The notes below the pieces were generated by a model. That model was not told where the DNA came from. It saw only the letters and a program-made list of their open reading frames with translations, and did not search any database. 33,574 nucleotides of DNA from a bacterium (lineage in GTDB: Bacteria > JAHJDO01): assembly GCA_030652805.1 (NCBI GenBank), contig JAUSPT010000097.1, forward strand, positions 1-33,574. Direction: 5' to 3'. Position 1 is the first letter of the stretch. The number at the start of each line of letters is the position of its first letter. Of this stretch, positions 23,430 through 30,954 are shown piece by piece. The translations under genes and the position numbers were made by a program.

Positions 23430-25370
23430 TTGCCGATGGAAAATAGAGACAGAGAGATAGGTTTAAAAACTTTCATAATCGGCGCACTCCTGTGTTTTCT
23501 CGTCCCTGTAATGGCGCACTACTCCATAGATATTGTTCATGGCTCTTATCTGGCAATAGACTTCATGCCTGCAGGAGCCATATTCCTGTTTTTCATTCTT
23601 GTAGGCGGCATAGCGGTTATACTTAAATTGATAAGTAAGAGAATGGCCCTTAATTCCTCAGAGCTTCTGGTAATATACATTATGATGCTTGTAACCTCTT
23701 CAGTAGCAACAATGGGGCTTGGCGCACAGTTATTTCCGATGATCACAGCGCCATTTTACTTTGCAACCCCGACAAATAGATGGGCAGAGTTAATACAACC
23801 ACATATAAAAAGCTGGATGGTGCCGCAGGGCAAAGAGGTAATAAGGCAGTTCTATGAAGGCATGCCAAAGGGAGCGAGTATACCCTGGGCAGCATGGCTC
23901 AAGCCAATATGTTTCTGGATGATATTCCTTATGTCCCTATATATGGTAATGATAACAATAGTGGTGATATTAAGAAAACAATGGGTAGAGAAGGAGAGAT
24001 TGATATATCCGTTAGCGCAATTATCTATGGATATGGTGAAGGATGAAAACGGTTCCATAATAAGACCATTCTTCAAAAGCAGGATAATGTGGCTCGGATT
24101 TGCCATTCCATTCATAATCAGCTCAATAAATGGTTTTCATGACTATTTTCACTTCATACCTAAAATAAACCTCGTTAATAGTATCCCAATATTTCGTAAC
24201 ACTTTAAACATGTCCTTCAGAATAAGCTTTCCAATGATAGGATATGCGTACTTTATAAACATGCAGTTAGCGTTTAGTTTATGGTTTTTGTGCCTGTTAT
24301 CAATAGTGATAAAAGGAATCTGTAACATTACAGGTTTTGGGTTCAATGAAAATCTAGGCATTTATGGAATAGCAGGTTCTCCAATGCTATACCATCAGCA
24401 GACTGGAGGAATAATAGTATTAGTATTAACAGGCTTGTGGATGGCAAGAGAGCATCTTAAGAATGTATTTGGTAAAGCATTTGGGCGAAGAAAAGATGTG
24501 GACGACACAAATGAGATACTGTCCTATAAAGCATCAATATACTTGCTCTTAACAGGTTTAATTGTAATGGGAACATGGCTGTACTTTAGCGGTATGCCCC
24601 TGATAACAGTTCCTGTATTCATGTTTTTTGCGCTGGTATTGTTTTTAGGTTTAACAAGGATAGTGGCAGAGGGAGGGCTAGCATGTGCAGTAGCGCCGTC
24701 AATAGCGCCTTCTCTTGCAGTGTCAGGTTTAGGGACATCCATATTTGGAGCTGGCGGTATGGTAAGTCTTGCGTTCACATATGTATGGGGATCAGACCTG
24801 AGAACGTTTGTGATGGCAGCAACAGCACATAGCCTGAAGATAATAGAGGTAATAAAGACAAACAGAAGAAAGCTTTTCTGGTTCATATTAGCGGCTCTCG
24901 TAATAGGTCTTGGCGCTACATTCTGGATAGCGTTGAAGCTGGCATACACACATGGAGGAATAAACCTGAATTCATGGTTCTTTGTCAGTGGCCCCCAACA
25001 CCCATATAAATATGCAATAGACAAAATATTGCATCCAACAGGAGTGAACTGGACGGGCTGGCTGCATACAGCAATAGGCGGAGGATTTATGGCGTTTCTG
25101 ATGTTTATGAGATACAGGCTTCTGTGGTGGCCCATACATCCTGTTGCATATCCCATAAGCGCTGTGTGGATAATGGAAAACCTGTGGTTCAGCATATTCA
25201 TTGCGTGGATAATAAAGTCAGTGCTCACAAGATACGGAGGAAATAAGGTATTCAAGGCTTCAAGACCGTTCTTCCTGGGGCTGATCCTGGGACAGCTGGT
25301 TGCTGCAGGGCTCTGGTTTGTTCTTGACCTAATAGCAGGACATACTGGAAATCAAGTATTCTGGATATAG
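23430..25370 (+). CDS. Polytopic membrane protein, DUF6785/DUF6784-like
   Basis: The 646-aa protein has roughly 14-16 hydrophobic segments spread over its whole length. The pattern and blocks such as GGIAVILKLISKRMALNSSELLVIY, ARIxxEGG-like TRIVAEGGLACAVAPSIAPS and WGSDLRTFVMAATAHSLKI resemble, by memory, the DUF6785/DUF6784 family found in planctomycetes and candidate phyla. It is possibly transporter-like (oligopeptide-transporter fold), but with no known substrate. The conserved EGG and GSDLR motifs fall in loops or broken helices where a transporter might bind substrate. The start is uncertain: TTG 23430 has AGGAG 11 nt upstream, and ATG 23436 is two codons in. It has its own promoter and no operon partners. 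Confidence 0.72.
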   Translation: MPMENRDREIGLKTFIIGALLCFLVPVMAHYSIDIVHGSYLAIDFMPAGAIFLFFILVGGIAVILKLISKRMALNSSELLVIYIMMLVTSSVATMGLGAQLFPMITAPFYFATPTNRWAELIQPHIKSWMVPQGKEVIRQFYEGMPKGASIPWAAWLKPICFWMIFLMSLYMVMITIVVILRKQWVEKERLIYPLAQLSMDMVKDENGSIIRPFFKSRIMWLGFAIPFIISSINGFHDYFHFIPKINLVNSIPIFRNTLNMSFRISFPMIGYAYFINMQLAFSLWFLCLLSIVIKGICNITGFGFNENLGIYGIAGSPMLYHQQTGGIIVLVLTGLWMAREHLKNVFGKAFGRRKDVDDTNEILSYKASIYLLLTGLIVMGTWLYFSGMPLITVPVFMFFALVLFLGLTRIVAEGGLACAVAPSIAPSLAVSGLGTSIFGAGGMVSLAFTYVWGSDLRTFVMAATAHSLKIIEVIKTNRRKLFWFILAALVIGLGATFWIALKLAYTHGGINLNSWFFVSGPQHPYKYAIDKILHPTGVNWTGWLHTAIGGGFMAFLMFMRYRLLWWPIHPVAYPISAVWIMENLWFSIFIAWIIKSVLTRYGGNKVFKASRPFFLGLILGQLVAAGLWFVLDLIAGHTGNQVFWI

Positions 25371-25391
25371 CCCTGCCTTGCAAATCACTTA

Positions 25392-25488
<97 letters not shown>

Positions 25489-25503
25489 ATAAAAGACTGG
25501 TGT

Positions 25504-25532
25504 ATATTATCAAAGGTGATTACACAGGTCAA
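25504..25532 (-). promoter_or_regulatory. tRNA-Pro promoter
   Basis: On the minus strand TTGACC (25532-25527), a 17-bp spacer and TAATAT (25509-25504) give a good promoter about 26 bp before the tRNA 5' end. The -10 overlaps one arm of a 9-bp perfect inverted repeat, CTTTGATAA (25484-25492) / TTATCAAAG (25507-25515), which may affect leader processing or regulation. Confidence 0.6.
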
Positions 25533-25557
25533 TTAAAAATGACAAGCGAGGTTCTGA

Positions 25558-25586
25558 TTGTATTAACCTGCCTCTAATGCTAAAAT
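25558..25586 (+). promoter_or_regulatory. Putative promoter for the small exported protein
   Basis: TTGTAT (25558-25563) and TAAAAT (25581-25586) are 17 bp apart, about 30 nt ahead of the coding start. The -35 is weak, the -10 is fair. Confidence 0.35.
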
Positions 25587-25616
25587 TACTAAAAAAAGGA
25601 GGGTTTTAATAAAGAT

Positions 25617-26165
25617 ATGAAAAGGATTATACTAATATTTGTATTTTTTCTGTTTCTGCTTATTCAACATGTTTATGTCTCTGCTGAGGATAAGGGTCAG
25701 AATATATCTGCAGAAATAAAGGTAAATATAGATGGGGAGGAGAAGACTATTAAATTTACCAAAGAAGAAATAGAACAGCAAAAGATAGATTCTAATAAAG
25801 CACTTAAAGAAATAAAGGCTAAAGAATCACATTATTATTCCAGGTGGAAACGTTACCAGAAAAAAGATAAAAATGGTAAGGATATATGGATAAGATATGA
25901 AATCTATCAGGGGGAATATCCTTATTCTAGCTCTGATGATGCATATGGCAATAATATAACTATTCAGCAGCCTTATACATCATTTTCAGTTGGCGATAGA
26001 GTTAAATATGTTGGTCCTAAAAAAGGACTTGTAGGCGAAAAGGGTACTGTGATTAAAAATATGGATAAATATGGAACTTCAAATTACAGCAGAAAGATAC
26101 AGGTGAGATTTGACAACAGAGGAAAAAAGACATTAAGCCCTGTAGACTTAGAAAAGGTTGAATAA
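25617..26165 (+). CDS. Small exported protein with C-terminal SH3/KOW-like domain
   Basis: I do not recognise this 182-aa protein as a named family. It has a clear signal peptide (MKR, hydrophobic 4-20, likely cleavage after VSA). A Lys/Glu-rich middle (about 25-80) probably forms helix or coiled coil, and a Tyr-rich segment follows (YYSRWKRYQ, YPYSSSDDAYG). The C-terminal 60 residues read FSVGDRVKYVGPKKGLVGEKGTV ... IQVRFDNRGKKTLSPVDLEKVE, the pattern of a small five-stranded SH3/KOW-like barrel (VGDRVxY, KGTVI, VRFDxxG). It may bind wall or another protein in the periplasm. GGAGGG is 13 nt from the ATG, a rather long spacing. It is a single-gene unit convergent with the Gfo/Idh gene. Confidence 0.7.
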   Translation: MKRIILIFVFFLFLLIQHVYVSAEDKGQNISAEIKVNIDGEEKTIKFTKEEIEQQKIDSNKALKEIKAKESHYYSRWKRYQKKDKNGKDIWIRYEIYQGEYPYSSSDDAYGNNITIQQPYTSFSVGDRVKYVGPKKGLVGEKGTVIKNMDKYGTSNYSRKIQVRFDNRGKKTLSPVDLEKVE

Positions 26166-26174
26166 ATCTGTTTT

Positions 26175-27221
26175 TTAAATAGGGAAAGTTATTTCTCTCC
26201 TCTCTTTCTGAGACCTGTATATCCCAATTATTATCTCCACGGCTTTTCTTCCTTCTCCGCCATTTACCTTAGGCTGTCTGTCTGTTCTTATTGCTTCAAC
26301 CATATCAGCTATCTGGCGTATATGGCCTTCTGAACTCATTTGTTTTATCGGATCATTTGCTGAGCTTGACGTATTGTCCTTGCCTATATTTCTTATCTCT
26401 TTATCCCCTTCTTTTGGGGTTTCAAAATCCCACTTTTCGATTTTTTCTCCATTAATCACAACTGAACCTTTTTCTCCATGAATTGAGATCACAGGATCAT
26501 ATCCTGGATATATAGATGTCGTTCCAGTTATTATTCCTAGAGCCCCGTTTCTTAACTTAAGCGTTGCTACAGCTGTATCCTCGACTTCTATGTTACGCGC
26601 TAATGTCGCAGTATAAGCGTATATACTTGATACATCTCCAGCCAGATAATAGAGAGCATCTATTGTATGTATTGATTGATTCATTAACGCTCCACCGCCA
26701 TCAAGAGCCCATGTCCCCCTCCATTTTCCACTATTATAATACTCCTGACTTCTAAACTCCTTACATACTCCGCTTACAAAAACCAGTCTCCCAAATCTAC
26801 CCTGTTCAATAGCCTCCTTTGTCTTTACTATTGCTGGTTTAAACCTTGTTGGAAAGATTACACACAGCTTTAAATTGTTTTCCCTGCATGCATCTATTAT
26901 CCTGTCGCACTTTTCTAACGTTATATCCAAAGGTTTTTCCACTATAAGATGTTTTCCTTTTTCTGCGGCTTTAAGAGCAGATTCCATATGCATTCCACTT
27001 GGAGTGCATATGTTCACAATATCTATATCATCCCGTTCTAACATCTTCGCATAATCCATGTAAGCATCTGCATTATATTTATCTGCAAGCTGCTTTGCCT
27101 TTTCCTCAACTATGTCCGCTACTGCCACCAGTTTTGCGCCATCAATCTTGGATATTGCCTCTGCATGAAATGGACCTATATTGCCTGTTCCTATAATTGC
27201 AAATCTCAGCTCATCAGCCAT
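26175..27221 (-). CDS. Gfo/Idh/MocA-family NAD(P)-dependent oxidoreductase
   Basis: The 348-aa protein has an N-terminal Rossmann domain with the dinucleotide loop GTGNIGPFHAEAI near residue 10, ADIVEEKAKQ, and the family EKPLDIT motif with catalytic Lys near residue 95. A C-terminal alpha/beta domain contains GRLVFVSGVCKEFR, WALDGGGALMNQSIHTIDAL (catalytic His region) and GEKGSVVINGEKIE. Such enzymes oxidise or epimerise sugars, inositols or their derivatives, and the substrate cannot be assigned. The start ATG overlaps the upstream stop (TAATG), with AAGGAGG inside the preceding gene, so it is co-translated with the nrd genes, an unusual partnership. Confidence 0.9.
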   Translation of the reverse strand: MADELRFAIIGTGNIGPFHAEAISKIDGAKLVAVADIVEEKAKQLADKYNADAYMDYAKMLERDDIDIVNICTPSGMHMESALKAAEKGKHLIVEKPLDITLEKCDRIIDACRENNLKLCVIFPTRFKPAIVKTKEAIEQGRFGRLVFVSGVCKEFRSQEYYNSGKWRGTWALDGGGALMNQSIHTIDALYYLAGDVSSIYAYTATLARNIEVEDTAVATLKLRNGALGIITGTTSIYPGYDPVISIHGEKGSVVINGEKIEKWDFETPKEGDKEIRNIGKDNTSSSANDPIKQMSSEGHIRQIADMVEAIRTDRQPKVNGGEGRKAVEIIIGIYRSQKERREITFPI

Positions 27222-27511
27222 TATCTTATACCTCCTTTAACCAGCACTTCTACCTCTTTTGATGGAGGAACCTCCAGTTCCCATCTCTTTATTTCTTTAC
27301 CATCATTTTCCACCACTGTTGTTGGAATGCTATCTACATTATAGAATGCGCCTTCTGCTAAGCCCTCAACTGTGTCCATATCATAGAAAGACATCTTAAC
27401 CCGGTTAGACATATTCCATTTTGGTATAAAGAACTCCAGTTTATTTTTTGTAGTCTTGCACTTTGCGCAGTTGGGCTTACCAAATACCTTTATACTTGTA
27501 CTCTCCGCCAT
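27221..27511 (-). CDS. Glutaredoxin/NrdH-like thiol protein
   Basis: The 96-aa protein has a thioredoxin fold. The CxxC site is NCAKC (Cys15, Cys18) at the end of the first strand, the cis-Pro is in DSIPTTVVEND, and a final helix follows (KEVEVLVKGG). The start is 15 nt after the nrdD stop, with GGGAGA ahead. Class III reductases of the thioredoxin/glutaredoxin-dependent type have a small redoxin as reductant instead of formate, and this protein is placed to serve NrdD in that way (inference from context). Confidence 0.82.
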   Translation of the reverse strand: MAESTSIKVFGKPNCAKCKTTKNKLEFFIPKWNMSNRVKMSFYDMDTVEGLAEGAFYNVDSIPTTVVENDGKEIKRWELEVPPSKEVEVLVKGGIR

Positions 27512-27526
27512 AATACATGTCTCCCT

Positions 27527-29920
27527 TCAGGCTATTTTATATTGCCCTTTTTGCCTATCCCTTAATTCTCCAAGCTTTGATTTATTCCAGTTATTTACCC
27601 TGCTGAAATATCCAACGATTCTTGTTATACCATATACATCCTCGCTACCACAATTACCGCATGCATCAACCAGACCCCGAGTAGTCTTGCTACAACTGTT
27701 ACAGATTGTAAATTCAGGAGATATAGCTAGCTGTGCAGCTTTTGTATTATGAAAAGTCTTCTTAACAAGATTAAATATGCTTTCAGGAGAAGGCTTTGCC
27801 TCCCCAATAAATGCATGCAGGATAGCACCTGATTCTATCATTGTATGAAACTTTGCCTGCTTTTCTATTCTTTCCACCAAACCTATAGGAGCATCTGCGC
27901 GGAAATGAATAGAATTAGTATAATAGTATTCATCCTGAGCCATATTGCCTTTTACTATATCCTTGCTTTCAGGATATTCTCTCATATCCACCTTTGCAAG
28001 GCGTCTTGCTGCGCTCTCTGCTGGTGACTCTTCAAGCGCAACTCTTAATCCGTGTTTTTGCTCATATTTCTTAGTAGTCAGATTCATAAAGGAGATTATT
28101 TTGAGACCCAATTTATATATATCTTCACCTTCATGAAGTTCCTTTCCAGTTAAATACTGAACACATTCATTAAGACCTATAATGCCAATTATGTAAGTAG
28201 CCTCATCAAGATCAACATACTGTCTTCCATCCTTTGCCTTTTTACCAATCTGCCATAATGGCATGCTTTTATCTTTCATAAGAGATGCAATAAATTTTTT
28301 CTTTTGTATGTGAGCTATCATAGCTAAATCCATTGCATGTTCAATTTCCTTATAAATACCGTCTATATTTCCTTTACCAGCTCTGTAGGCTGCTTGCGGC
28401 AGATTTATGGTAACATTCTGAAATCCACAGAAGCGCATGCTTTCAGGATGTTTTATCATATAATCATCTTTTATCTGGGTTCTCAGACGACAGCAGGCAC
28501 TGAGTGTAACCTCATCCCTGTCAAACACAAAGTAGGGAGTCCCATTCTCGCTTGCTATTTTACACGCATATTTAACGAGCTCAAGTTGTTTTGGGTCATT
28601 GAATGTTTCCTCACTTATATGCAGATCCATTTTAGGAAATGCAAATACATTTCCATAGCGGTCCCCGGATCTCCATACATCCATCATTGCCTTACTAAAT
28701 TTCTGAGCCCATGGTTCATACTCTGCATAAGTCTTGCCTGTGTATTCTCCCTTTGGTCCTATGGCTTCAATATTTTTTAGATATCCAGGAATACCTGTAT
28801 GAATATTAAAGTCCAAAAATAATGTTTGTCCTCCGCGACTGAATGCATTTTGGCTGGCGCTAAAGATCAGATACTGCGCCTCCTGGCGCATTTCTTTCTC
28901 GCTCATTCCAACAACATATGGGGCATAGAAGATATTTATATACCCAACACCCAGAGCTCCTGCATAATAAGCCTGCATGGATGCTAAAAATGTATTTAAG
29001 TGTCCTGTCAGGGTTCTGGCGTGAGAAGCCGGAGCTGAGGAGGTGTCTAAATTTACTAATTCAAGTCCATACTTTTTTATGTATTCCAGAGAATGAGAGG
29101 AACAATATACTCTTGTAGGATATCCAAGATCGTGCAAATGAATTATTCCTTTAAGATGCGCTTCGGCAATGTCAGAACTAAATATCTTCCGTAAAGCATA
29201 TTGCTTTAAAGTACTCTCTGCAATTGTCAAGTTTATCGCTTCCGGATTGTTAACAGCAATATTGGAATTCTCGTTACTTTTAGAAAAGACAAGTTGCTCT
29301 ATGTCAAATATTGGCATTCCCAATACCTGCTGCTTTGAAAGTTTTTGTTTATATCCATTGATAAACAGCTCATTATCTACCAGCTCTCTTATAAGGGATG
29401 TAGAAATCTGTGTAAGACCAGATGTAAAGATGTTTTCTTCAACAGACGTGGCTATTTTGTCTGCTATTGACTGAGACACACCGGCCTCTTTTACAAGAGC
29501 CATTGATATTTTCGCTTTATTCCATGGAAGAATTTCGTCAGCAGTAATAGTTGACACAAAAAGAGATAGATCCGTAGTTGTTGCTTTTGCTTTCTTCTCC
29601 TTTCTAACCTGAAGCATTTCCCGCAAGCGGCTGCGCTCATTTCTATAGAGGATATACGCCTTAGATGTTTTAGCATGCCCTGTTTCAATAAGCACTTTCT
29701 CTACAATATCTTGAATTTCTTCTATTTCAGGGATCTTATCTCTGAAGTTTTGCTCAAGATATGAAGTTATAGCATTGGTTAATTCTTCAGCTACTGCTTT
29801 ATCCTGTCCGCCAACAGCTGTTGCAGCTTTAAAAATAGCCTGCATAATCTTGTTTTTATCAAATGAAACTATTCTGCCATCCCTTTTTCTAACTGAGGTA
29901 AGCGTACGTGTATTTGCCAT
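27527..29920 (-). CDS. nrdD: Anaerobic ribonucleoside-triphosphate reductase (class III)
   Basis: NrdD reduces NTPs to dNTPs using a glycyl radical, under anaerobic conditions. The protein has an N-terminal ATP-cone (about 5-95; VRKRDGRIVSFDKNKIMQAI) and a long catalytic barrel. A C-terminal zinc site has two Cys pairs (CNSC ... CGNC, residues about 740-760), and the glycyl-radical loop is RIVGYFSRVNNW with the Gly near residue 770. The segment SACCRLRTQI lies in the barrel where an active-site Cys is expected. The frame is open from ATG 29929, but ATG 29920 has AGGGG at proper spacing and follows the nrdR stop directly. The activase NrdG is not encoded in the window. The adjacent redoxin suggests a thiol-dependent rather than formate-dependent subtype. 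Confidence 0.95.
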   Translation of the reverse strand: MANTRTLTSVRKRDGRIVSFDKNKIMQAIFKAATAVGGQDKAVAEELTNAITSYLEQNFRDKIPEIEEIQDIVEKVLIETGHAKTSKAYILYRNERSRLREMLQVRKEKKAKATTTDLSLFVSTITADEILPWNKAKISMALVKEAGVSQSIADKIATSVEENIFTSGLTQISTSLIRELVDNELFINGYKQKLSKQQVLGMPIFDIEQLVFSKSNENSNIAVNNPEAINLTIAESTLKQYALRKIFSSDIAEAHLKGIIHLHDLGYPTRVYCSSHSLEYIKKYGLELVNLDTSSAPASHARTLTGHLNTFLASMQAYYAGALGVGYINIFYAPYVVGMSEKEMRQEAQYLIFSASQNAFSRGGQTLFLDFNIHTGIPGYLKNIEAIGPKGEYTGKTYAEYEPWAQKFSKAMMDVWRSGDRYGNVFAFPKMDLHISEETFNDPKQLELVKYACKIASENGTPYFVFDRDEVTLSACCRLRTQIKDDYMIKHPESMRFCGFQNVTINLPQAAYRAGKGNIDGIYKEIEHAMDLAMIAHIQKKKFIASLMKDKSMPLWQIGKKAKDGRQYVDLDEATYIIGIIGLNECVQYLTGKELHEGEDIYKLGLKIISFMNLTTKKYEQKHGLRVALEESPAESAARRLAKVDMREYPESKDIVKGNMAQDEYYYTNSIHFRADAPIGLVERIEKQAKFHTMIESGAILHAFIGEAKPSPESIFNLVKKTFHNTKAAQLAISPEFTICNSCSKTTRGLVDACGNCGSEDVYGITRIVGYFSRVNNWNKSKLGELRDRQKGQYKIA

Positions 29921-29922
29921 CT

Positions 29923-30384
29923 TTAACATCCCCTATTTTTGATTATAGTCTTTGCATGATCCAGGAAATCTCCTATATCCTCAAATTGACGATATACTGA
30001 AGCGAATCTTACATATGCAACTGCGTCCAAATCGTGCAGCTTTTTCATAACCAGTTCACCTATTTCCTCTGAGGCAACCTCCTTATTCATGCCATTCCAG
30101 AGTTTTCTCTCTATGTCATTTACTATCTGCTCCAAAATATCCATGCTTATAGGCCTTTTTTCACAGGCTGTTACAATGCCATTTAGAAGTTTCTCCCTGT
30201 CAAACTCCTCCCTGCGATTATCTTTTTTAACAACCATAATTGGAATCAACTCTATTTTTTCATAAGTAGTAAATCTCTTTGCGCATTTCAAGCACTCTCT
30301 TCTTCGTCTTATAACATTATTTTCTTTGCTTTCTCTGGAATCAATTACCTTGTCTTCCTGATGAGCGCAGAATGGACACTTCAT
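29923..30384 (-). CDS. nrdR: Transcriptional repressor NrdR
   Basis: The 153-aa protein has the N-terminal zinc ribbon (CPFC near residue 3, CLKC near residue 31, with DSRESKENNVIRRRRECLKC) and an ATP-cone domain (about 49-139) that senses ATP/dATP. NrdR represses ribonucleotide reductase genes when dATP is high. It is the first gene of the nrdR-nrdD unit, and two NrdR-box-like sites overlap its own promoter, so autoregulation together with nrdD is expected. Confidence 0.96.
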   Translation of the reverse strand: MKCPFCAHQEDKVIDSRESKENNVIRRRRECLKCAKRFTTYEKIELIPIMVVKKDNRREEFDREKLLNGIVTACEKRPISMDILEQIVNDIERKLWNGMNKEVASEEIGELVMKKLHDLDAVAYVRFASVYRQFEDIGDFLDHAKTIIKNRGC

Positions 30385-30392
30385 TTAAAAGA

Positions 30393-30444
30393 ATACCCTA
30401 TATTGTGCAAAAAAAAATATAACACCCAACATATAGGGTGTCAA
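30393..30444 (-). promoter_or_regulatory. nrdR promoter with two NrdR-box-like operators
   Basis: On the minus strand TTGACA (30444-30439), 17 bp, TATATT (30421-30416) form a near-consensus promoter. Box A ACACCCTATATGTTGG (30441-30426) fills the spacer and overlaps the -35. Box B GCACAATATAGGGTAT (30408-30393) starts at the expected transcription start. Both resemble the known 16-bp NrdR consensus (about ACACWATATATWGTGT) around its A/T core. They lie 33 bp apart, close to the roughly three helical turns usual for NrdR box pairs. The nrdR ATG follows 8 nt after box B. Confidence 0.7.
30411..30441 (-). terminator. Intrinsic terminator of the lptD-dCMP deaminase unit
   Basis: On the minus strand ACACCC (30441-30436), an 8-nt loop and GGGTGT (30427-30422) form a 6-bp GC-rich hairpin followed by TATATTTTTTTTT. 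It lies 16 nt after the deaminase stop. It shares its bases with the nrdR promoter and NrdR box A. Confidence 0.6.
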
Positions 30445-30456
30445 GGCAAAAAAATT

Positions 30457-30942
30457 TTACTCCTCGTACTCTAGCTCTTTGTCATTTAAGACATCAAGCT
30501 GAATACCAACTTGTTTGAACATTTTTCTGGTTAAACTGGCAGTATGATATTTTTTTTGACATACAACCCGTTTAATGCCAGCAGCGATTATTATGCGAGC
30601 GCATACTGAACATGGCTCCATTCTGACGTAGAGAGTAGATCCTTCTAAGGCTACACCTATTCTAGCTGCATGCACAATGGCATTTTGTTCTGCATGAATA
30701 GTGCGGACACAATGATCATGCAATTTCCCCGAATTATCTTCTTCTTCAGTTGATTTAATCATTAAATGCCCTTTTTCATCACAATGAGCCAGTCCTGGCG
30801 GAGAACCAACATAACCAGTAGAGAGAATATGATTATTTCTAACGATCACACAACCAGCCCGCCCGCGTCCACAAGTAGCTCGGGAAGCTATTGTGTCCAT
30901 TATCTTCATAAAATAACTATCCCAATTTTGTCTTTTACTCAT
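30457..30942 (-). CDS. dCMP deaminase (ComE-type cytidine deaminase fold)
   Basis: The 161-aa zinc enzyme has the cytidine/deoxycytidylate deaminase signature. HAEQNAI near residue 83 supplies the His ligand and catalytic Glu, and PCSVC near residue 110 supplies the two Cys ligands. The N-terminal part (SRATCGRGRAGCVIVRNNHILSTGYVGSP) is typical of the dCMP deaminase/ComEB group, which makes dUMP for thymidylate synthesis. Its location next to nrdR/nrdD fits dNTP metabolism, but it is on the lptD transcript side (12 nt after lptD) and separated from nrdR by a terminator. Confidence 0.92.
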   Translation of the reverse strand: MSKRQNWDSYFMKIMDTIASRATCGRGRAGCVIVRNNHILSTGYVGSPPGLAHCDEKGHLMIKSTEEEDNSGKLHDHCVRTIHAEQNAIVHAARIGVALEGSTLYVRMEPCSVCARIIIAAGIKRVVCQKKYHTASLTRKMFKQVGIQLDVLNDKELEYEE

Positions 30943-30954
30943 TAATTCTACTTC

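Noticed and set aside
24524-25255. 243-codon open frame on the minus strand
   Set aside because: Fully antisense to the DUF6785-like gene. Its translation is rich in Pro, Ala, Asn and Thr with no family features and no ribosome site context.
28337-28780. 147-codon plus-strand open frame inside nrdD
   Set aside because: Antisense shadow of nrdD, without support.
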